Of a stretch of 16,809 bases of DNA, positions 13,542-16,809 are shown one piece after another (position 1 is the stretch's first letter; the number at the start of each line of letters is the position of its first letter). Where the stretch lies: contig JBAZMD010000016.1 of NCBI GenBank assembly GCA_041649955.1, positions 1 through 16,809 on the forward strand. Direction: 5' to 3'. The position numbers were made by a program, and so were the translations under genes. The DNA comes from JAQUPP01 sp041649955 (GTDB lineage: Bacteria > Patescibacteriota > Patescibacteriia > UBA2591 > JAQUPP01). Below the pieces are notes generated by a model. The model did no database searches and was not told where the DNA came from. It saw nothing but the letters and a program-made list of their open reading frames with translations.

Positions 13542-14276
13542 TTATTTCAAACTTTGCCAGGTTAAATCAAATAAAATTCTGACAAAATTGGCGATTTTTT
13601 TATCTTCAATGGAAACAATGAAAATTTCGTCTTGCAGAGAAGTAAGTAAGATTTTATCGCCGTAAATGCAGAAATCACTGCCGGACGGTTTTAAATTTTT
13701 CGGCAAAAAACGAATTTGGTGAAACGGTCCTTGATTTCTTTCAGTATAATCTTTGGCAATCGGCTCGTCAACTAAAATTTCTCTGACTGAGAAATTTTTA
13801 TTTTTTATTTTTTCTTCAAAGGGCTTCATTGTTTTGGGAAATTTTTTGTAAACTTCGCTGGTAATACCCATAAATGAAACTTCGCCCTGATATTCTAAAA
13901 TATCTTGATAGGCCCGATCCGGCGCGTCATCGCCTTCAAAAATCATAATTTTGGGTTTTTGTTTTTCCAAATTATGGACAGCCATTAATTGAGGCAGCAA
14001 GCTTTGAAAATCCAAAACTTGCTCATTCAAAGAATTTAAAATTTTTTTTGGCGGCTGGGCGATAAAAACTTGAGTTCGCTCTTTGAGCGAGCGGGTAACT
14101 AATCCTTTCTCGGCTAATAAATCCAAAATCAAATAAGTAGTCGGACGTTTGATTCCGCTTTTTTTACTGATTTCCATAGGCGTGCCGGCGCCAAGTTCAA
14201 GAGCAGCCAAATAAACAGCCGATTCTTTTTCAGCTAAGCCAAATTTAGTTAGTTGTTCTTTAAGAGTTTTGTTCAT
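13542..14276 (-). CDS. TrmB-family transcriptional regulator (paralog 2)
   Basis: A 244-residue regulator with the same architecture and length as the gene at 12016-12750. The winged helix covers residues 1-75 (LTKFGLAEKESAVYLAALEL, then TPMEISKKSGIKRPTTYLILDLLAEKGLV), followed by a linker helix (82-100) and an alpha/beta effector domain (about 108-244) beginning IMIFEGDDAPDRAYQDIL and ending in FCIYGDKILLTSL and LFDLTWQSLK. The ligand is unknown. The promoter's -10 lies 6 nt before the ATG, so the mRNA is probably leaderless. A 17-bp palindrome overlapping the -35 is a likely self-operator. Downstream on the same strand are tRNA-Ala and the interrupted tRNA copy. It is divergent from the plus-strand membrane operon at 14439, which could be its target. 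Confidence 0.88.
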   Translation of the reverse strand: MNKTLKEQLTKFGLAEKESAVYLAALELGAGTPMEISKKSGIKRPTTYLILDLLAEKGLVTRSLKERTQVFIAQPPKKILNSLNEQVLDFQSLLPQLMAVHNLEKQKPKIMIFEGDDAPDRAYQDILEYQGEVSFMGITSEVYKKFPKTMKPFEEKIKNKNFSVREILVDEPIAKDYTERNQGPFHQIRFLPKNLKPSGSDFCIYGDKILLTSLQDEIFIVSIEDKKIANFVRILFDLTWQSLK

Positions 14277-14282
14277 AATTTA

Positions 14283-14310
14283 ATTATAGCAGATAGTTTT
14301 ATGTTGTCAA
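14283..14310 (-). promoter_or_regulatory. Promoter giving a leaderless TrmB paralog 2 mRNA
   Basis: On the minus strand: perfect TTGACA (14305-14310), 16-bp spacer, extended -10 TGCTATAAT with TATAAT at 14283-14288, then only 6 nt to the ATG. It is the best sigma70 match in the window. Confidence 0.8.
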
Positions 14311-14321
14311 TATTATTGACA
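14305..14321. promoter_or_regulatory. 17-bp palindrome over the TrmB paralog 2 -35 box
   Basis: TGTCAATA-T-TATTGACA is a perfect inverted repeat of 8-bp half-sites with a one-base centre, covering the -35. This is a classic repressor position, so it is a candidate operator for the regulator itself. Confidence 0.5.
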
Positions 14322-14324
14322 CAT

Positions 14325-14362
14325 AAGTTATCCACAGATAGATTTAACTTTGTTTATCCACT
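14325..14362 (+). promoter_or_regulatory. DnaA-box 13-mer copy 2 plus a near-match
   Basis: AAGTTATCCACAG (14325-14337) is identical to the copy at 12841-12853. A one-mismatch box TTATCCACT follows at 14354-14362. Both lie in the divergent region between TrmB paralog 2 and the plus-strand membrane operon. Confidence 0.6.
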
Positions 14363-14380
14363 ATTTGGCGTCTAAAACTC

Positions 14381-14409
14381 TTGACAGATTTTAAAAATCG
14401 TGTTATACT
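14381..14409 (+). promoter_or_regulatory. Sigma70-type promoter of the plus-strand membrane operon
   Basis: TTGACA (14381-14386), 17-bp spacer, TATACT (14404-14409) with TG in extended position (TGTTATACT). The leader is about 24 nt and carries a Shine-Dalgarno-like GGGGGAAG before the ATG at 14439. Confidence 0.8.
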
Positions 14410-14438
14410 ATTTTTAGAACATTAAAAAAGGGGGAAGA

Positions 14439-14690
14439 ATGAAAAAGAATAAAAAAATACAAAAGTTTTTCCATGAAGTCCTTATGGGTCTTATGGGAGG
14501 TTTAGCAATTATATTAATATTTGGCGGATTATTTGTTGTACCATGTATTATTATGACAGATAAACCTTTTATGCTTACTTTCGGCGTTTTTTTAATTTGT
14601 GATGTGTTGGGAGTAATCTGTTTAGGCATTTATGTGAATTGGATAAATTATATATATAAAGAAGAGAACAAAAAGGGAGGCGAAAAATGA
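14439..14690 (+). CDS. Small two-helix membrane protein
   Basis: An 83-residue protein not recognised as a named family. A lysine-rich amphipathic start (1-10) is followed by two hydrophobic segments, about 14-39 (LMGLMGGLAIILIFGG) and 45-68 (MLTFGVFLICDVLGVICLGIY), and a charged C-terminal tail, so both ends are probably cytoplasmic. C36, C54 and C61 are in the membrane segments. It is the first gene of a three-gene operon and has a good promoter plus a Shine-Dalgarno-like sequence. Its stop overlaps the next start by ATGA. Confidence 0.75.
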   Translation: MKKNKKIQKFFHEVLMGLMGGLAIILIFGGLFVVPCIIMTDKPFMLTFGVFLICDVLGVICLGIYVNWINYIYKEENKKGGEK

Positions 14691-15067
14691 AACGCCCAAA
14701 ATGCGAGGGTAAAGATGGTCTGACGACTAATAAGAATATTCAGAAAATTCAAGAATTACGAGAGGTGAAGGAAAAAATTAGATGCAAGATTGATGATAAA
14801 TTTTGCAGCCCACCTTTAATAGCCGGTTTTTTATTTATTCTATACGGATGTCTTTTCGTTGCCGCCCATAAGAGAGGGCTTATTATTTTCGTAGTTTTTG
14901 AATTTTTGGGTTACTTCTTTTTGATAAGTGCAAATATTATTGGAAATCTCATAGACAAAAAATCTTTAGGGGAAGCGTGGGCGCAGCGTAAATTTCCCGA
15001 ATTGTTTCAGAAGAAGGAGAAACTAGAAAAAGAAATTAAACGAACAAAAAAGGAGGTGAAAGAATGA
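14687..15067 (+). CDS. Membrane protein with coiled-coil ends, paralog of the next gene
   Basis: A 126-residue protein with an N-terminal charged helix (15-37, NKNIQKIQELREVKEKI), two hydrophobic segments (about 43-60 and 65-87), and a charged C-terminal helix containing KFPELFQKKEKLEKEIKRTK (102-121). The N-terminal helix and this C-terminal motif recur in the downstream 157-residue protein, so the two are paralogs; this copy lacks the zinc ribbons of the other, though C6 may be a relic. GGGAGG precedes its ATG inside the upstream gene, and ATGA overlaps link it to both neighbours. No family or function is known to me. Confidence 0.75.
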   Translation: MKRPKCEGKDGLTTNKNIQKIQELREVKEKIRCKIDDKFCSPPLIAGFLFILYGCLFVAAHKRGLIIFVVFEFLGYFFLISANIIGNLIDKKSLGEAWAQRKFPELFQKKEKLEKEIKRTKKEVKE

Positions 15068-15537
15068 AATGCAAATGCGGGAGCGAAGGATTTGAAATTA
15101 ATGAAGATAGTGAAATTCAGTGCAGTAAATGCGGTGAAATTCTAATGGGAAAGTGTTCGGTTTGCGGGGAATTCCATTTTATTCCGATATCCGAATATTG
15201 TCCTACTACTGGTAAGAATATAAAGCTGGTTCAGGAATTTGACAAAATGGAACACGAAATTAATCAAAAAATATGGACACCTGCTTTTACAGCAGGTGCG
15301 CTGGGTATGACGGGTGCGTTAATGGCGGGGATAGGAGGAACTGGTTTTTTTCTTCATAATCTTTCTAGGATCCACATAACAGTCCTTTTGGTCATGGGAA
15401 TAGGATTGATATCATATTCCATTTGGTTTGTTAGAAAATATTGGTTAGTGGACAGATATATTCAGGAAAAATTTCCTCAACTCTGGCAAAAGAAAACAGA
15501 ATTGGGGAAAGAAATTGAAAGAACGAAGAAAAAGTAA
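15064..15537 (+). CDS. Zinc-ribbon membrane protein
   Basis: A 157-residue protein. The N-terminus carries two short zinc-ribbon-like modules: CKC (3-5) with CSKC (20-23), and CSVC (31-34) with C46. A helix follows (51-70, KNIKLVQEFDKMEHEINQKI), then two hydrophobic segments (about 73-98, Gly/Ala rich, and 104-123) and a C-terminal charged helix with KFPQLWQKKTELGKEIERTK (136-155) shared with the preceding gene. The ribbons should be cytoplasmic. An AGGAGGTGA Shine-Dalgarno sequence stands 5 nt before the start, and the gene ends in a strong terminator. The architecture resembles the many 'zinc-ribbon plus membrane' proteins of unknown role; no specific function is claimed. Confidence 0.78.
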   Translation: MKCKCGSEGFEINEDSEIQCSKCGEILMGKCSVCGEFHFIPISEYCPTTGKNIKLVQEFDKMEHEINQKIWTPAFTAGALGMTGALMAGIGGTGFFLHNLSRIHITVLLVMGIGLISYSIWFVRKYWLVDRYIQEKFPQLWQKKTELGKEIERTKKK

Positions 15538-15540
15538 CAA

Positions 15541-15572
15541 AAAAGGGGTCTGAAAAAAATCAGCCCCTTTTT
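15541..15572. terminator. Bidirectional terminator between convergent genes
   Basis: AAAAGGGG-(T)-CTGA pairs with TCAGCCCCTTTT around an A-rich loop, with one bulged T. T-runs on both strands let it end the plus operon (stop at 15537) and the minus gene that stops at 15593. Confidence 0.88.
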
Positions 15573-15592
15573 TATTTTATGTAAATTTTGAA

Positions 15593-15859
15593 TTACTTTT
15601 TGGAATTGATTTTGGTTTTCATGCCGAGAATTGTTCCTGTTCCAATGCCCAGCGCGTAAACAATGATCGCTATTAGACTTCTTTCTTTATCAAGTTGAGT
15701 CAGAATGTTATAAAGCACGAGCATTGAGACAACTGTCACGGCAAAAGAAAAAATAGCCGCGGGAACAACTTTTTCTTTATTGATATATCGCCAATTAAGA
15801 GTTAACAAAAAATCCTGCAAAACGCCTGCCAAATAATAAATTATCAGATAATAATGCAT
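15593..15859 (-). CDS. Small membrane protein, DUF5698/UPF0316-like
   Basis: An 88-residue protein with three hydrophobic segments (about 3-20, 33-53 and 62-80). The LQDFLLTLNWRYINKEK start, the long central helix, and the closing YALGIGTGTILGMK resemble the N-terminal membrane domain of UPF0316/DUF5698 proteins, which carry 'TLNLRYIxxG' and 'YALGFAxGxxLG' motifs. The cytoplasmic DUF2179 domain of those proteins is absent. Function is unknown. It starts 23 nt after the 3' end of tRNA-Arg on the same strand and may be read from the tRNA transcript. It ends at the shared bidirectional terminator. No Shine-Dalgarno sequence. Confidence 0.72.
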   Translation of the reverse strand: MHYYLIIYYLAGVLQDFLLTLNWRYINKEKVVPAAIFSFAVTVVSMLVLYNILTQLDKERSLIAIIVYALGIGTGTILGMKTKINSKK

Positions 15860-15882
15860 ATTTTTTAAATTTATATAATCAA

Positions 15883-15954
15883 TGCCCCCGAGAGGAATCG
15901 AACCCCTATCTCATCCTTAGGACGGATTTGCTCTATCCGTTGAGCTACGAGGGC
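15883..15954 (-). tRNA. tRNA-Arg (anticodon CCT)
   Basis: 72 nt without CCA. Acceptor stem GCCCTCG/CGGGGGC, D-arm GCTC-AACGGATA-GAGC, anticodon loop GTCCTAA giving CCT (codon AGG), T-arm AGGGG-TTCGATT-CCTCT, discriminator A. The first anticodon-stem pair (A27/G43) is a mismatch. CCA is not encoded. Confidence 0.94.
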
Positions 15955-15990
15955 GGAAAATAAATTACAAATTATTAATGACTAATTACT

Positions 15991-16013
15991 AAAAAAATTT
16001 TGCAAAGCAAAAT
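15991..16013 (-). terminator. Terminator of the single-pass protein gene
   Basis: On the minus strand ATTTTGC / GCAAAAT with a three-base loop, followed by seven T, about 40 bases past the stop of the 16054-16260 gene. Confidence 0.7.
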
Positions 16014-16016
16014 ATT

Positions 16017-16048
16017 GTTAGAATGTTACAATGCTAAAATGTTAAAAT
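16017..16048. repeat. Four tandem copies of an 8-bp unit
   Basis: GTTAGAAT, GTTACAAT, GCTAAAAT and GTTAAAAT follow head to tail just beyond the terminator. The units differ at one or two positions. Confidence 0.55.
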
Positions 16049-16053
16049 GATTT

Positions 16054-16260
16054 TTATTGCTTGATCAATTTTCCCATCAATGATTCGGAAAGGTGAGTCA
16101 GAAAACCGGTTTGTCTGTTTATGATTTCCAGGGCAACTAAAACTAAAATTAAAATTGTGGTTGTCCAAAATACTTTTTTTAATCCTTTGCGAATGTAATC
16201 GCTTGTATCCGGAGCAGTTTTTAATTTTGTTTCGTTGGCGATTTTTATTGTTTGAGCCAT
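16054..16260 (-). CDS. Small single-pass membrane protein
   Basis: A 68-residue protein with a soluble N-terminus (1-27), one hydrophobic helix (about 29-47, VFWTTTILILVLVALEII) and a short C-terminal amphipathic tail (52-68). The basic RKGLKK just before the helix suggests the N-terminus stays inside. It is not recognised as a named family. It has its own promoter, divergent from the bactofilin gene, and its own terminator, which support a real gene. Confidence 0.7.
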   Translation of the reverse strand: MAQTIKIANETKLKTAPDTSDYIRKGLKKVFWTTTILILVLVALEIINRQTGFLTHLSESLMGKLIKQ

Positions 16261-16293
16261 ATTTTTATATTTAGTTAAAATCTTATATTCAAT

Positions 16294-16322
16294 ATTTTAA
16301 ATGATAAAAAGGTTTTTGTCAA
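16294..16322 (-). promoter_or_regulatory. Sigma70-type promoter of the single-pass protein
   Basis: On the minus strand: TTGACA (16317-16322), 17-bp spacer, TAAAAT (16294-16299). The leader is about 27-30 nt. Confidence 0.7.
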
Positions 16323-16341
16323 TTGGGAGGGTATAAGAAGG

Positions 16342-16369
16342 TTGACTATTAAAATTATTCTATTATAAT
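16342..16369 (+). promoter_or_regulatory. Sigma70-type promoter of the bactofilin gene
   Basis: TTGACT (16342-16347), 16-bp spacer, TATAAT (16364-16369). It lies back to back with the minus-strand promoter 20 bp away; leader about 40 nt. Confidence 0.72.
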
Positions 16370-16415
16370 TTAATATCATGTCTTCAATTTAATTAATAAT
16401 TAACTAAAAAATATT

Positions 16416-16808
16416 ATGTTTGAAAAAGACGCAAAAATGAAACCCGAGGACACCGAAACAATCATCGGCGCCGGGGTAAAAGTTGAAGGAACTTTCGTGG
16501 CCGCCGGAGACGTGGTGGTCAAAGGGCAAATCATCGGTTCGGTTGAAACCGAAAGTGATTTGATTCTAAAACAAGGCGGTTTAATTGAAGCCGACATTAA
16601 AGCCCAAAATATTTCCGTAGCCGGAGTGGTTAAAGGAAATTTGGAAGTGTCCAATAAAATTGAAATGGCTTCAACGGCCAATGTCGCCGGCGATATCAAT
16701 TGCCAGATTCTTTCCATGGAAGAAGGCGCGACTTTAAGCGGCCGCTGCAGCGTTGGCAAGGGCCCATCAACTTCCGGACATAAAAGAGAAAAAGCAGAAG
16801 AGATATAA
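16416..16808 (+). CDS. Bactofilin family cytoskeletal protein
   Basis: A 130-residue protein, complete, with its stop just inside the right edge. Residues about 15-113 form the bactofilin/CcmA (DUF583) domain: ETIIGAGVKVEGTF, then short repeated strands of the VVVKGQIIGSVE / LILKQGGLIEADIKAQNISVAGVVKGNLEVSNKIEM / ANVAGDINCQIL type that build a right-handed beta-helix. Bactofilins polymerise without nucleotide into filaments that scaffold cell-wall or surface structures. The N-terminal tail is short (14 residues, EKDAKMK) and may give membrane contact; the C-terminal tail is charged (KREKAEEI). It has its own promoter and no Shine-Dalgarno sequence. Its GC content is higher than that of its flanks. 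Confidence 0.95.
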   Translation: MFEKDAKMKPEDTETIIGAGVKVEGTFVAAGDVVVKGQIIGSVETESDLILKQGGLIEADIKAQNISVAGVVKGNLEVSNKIEMASTANVAGDINCQILSMEEGATLSGRCSVGKGPSTSGHKREKAEEI

Positions 16809-16809
16809 A

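Noticed and set aside
12841..14362. Chromosome replication origin based on DnaA boxes
   Set aside because: Only two perfect boxes 1.5 kb apart and one near match, each at a promoter, with no dnaA/dnaN and no clustered AT-rich unwinding region.
14414..14629. Antisense ORF opposite the small two-helix membrane protein
   Set aside because: The plus-strand frame has promoter, Shine-Dalgarno-like sequence and operon overlap; the minus frame is a shadow with no signals.
16017..16048. CRISPR-like or minisatellite array
   Set aside because: Four 8-bp units with no spacers, in AT-rich DNA after a terminator. It is only a short tandem repeat.

Overview
The window looks like an AT-rich Patescibacteria (CPR) genome fragment, most likely Parcubacteria-like. 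The signs are very AT-rich intergenic DNA, tight gene packing with repeated 4-base ATGA overlaps, many small membrane proteins of unknown function, two TrmB-type regulators, and A/T-rich leaders mostly without a Shine-Dalgarno sequence. TGA is used as a normal stop (for example at the end of hypA), which argues against the TGA=Gly code of Gracilibacteria and Absconditabacteria. The lineage call is inference from gene content; no rRNA is present.

Layout. 1-1407 (minus): hypA overlapping a Mrp/MinD-type ATPase that resembles the archaeal mmHypB partner of HypA, then a perfect 28-bp palindrome with a parS-type core, then the 5' end of an SPL-like radical SAM gene cut by the window edge. 1543-2049 (plus): an orphan charged protein with its own promoter and terminator. 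2289-6015 (minus): ppdK followed 6 bp later by a PP-loop tRNA-thiolation-type enzyme. 6018-7589 (minus): a three-gene cassette of membrane-anchored thioredoxin-like protein, CPVC membrane protein and helical protein, ended by a strong terminator. 7586-10488 (minus): an RBBP9/YdeN-type serine hydrolase from an apparently leaderless promoter, translationally coupled to a secreted seven-repeat beta-propeller protein. 10512-12835 (minus): a TrmB-type regulator followed by a HemW/HemN-like radical SAM protein. 12894-13260: a MazG-like pyrophosphohydrolase and a bidirectional terminator. 13282-13518: tRNA-Ala(CGC) beside a partial tRNA copy that is split by an 87-bp palindromic insertion. 13542-14310: a second 244-residue TrmB paralog. 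14381-15572 (plus): an operon of three membrane proteins, two of them paralogous. 15593-16322 (minus): a DUF5698-like membrane protein, tRNA-Arg(CCT) and a small single-pass protein. 16342-16808 (plus): a bactofilin.

Most conserved enzymes lie on the minus strand in short operons. PPDK points to glycolysis/gluconeogenesis built around pyruvate and PEP. HypA with its ATPase partner points to a [NiFe]-hydrogenase encoded elsewhere in the genome. The thioredoxin cassette and the propeller protein act outside the cytoplasm, and bactofilin is cytoskeletal. The most unusual DNA is the interrupted tRNA copy, the parS-type palindrome, and a 13-bp DnaA-box motif shared by the promoters of both TrmB paralogs.
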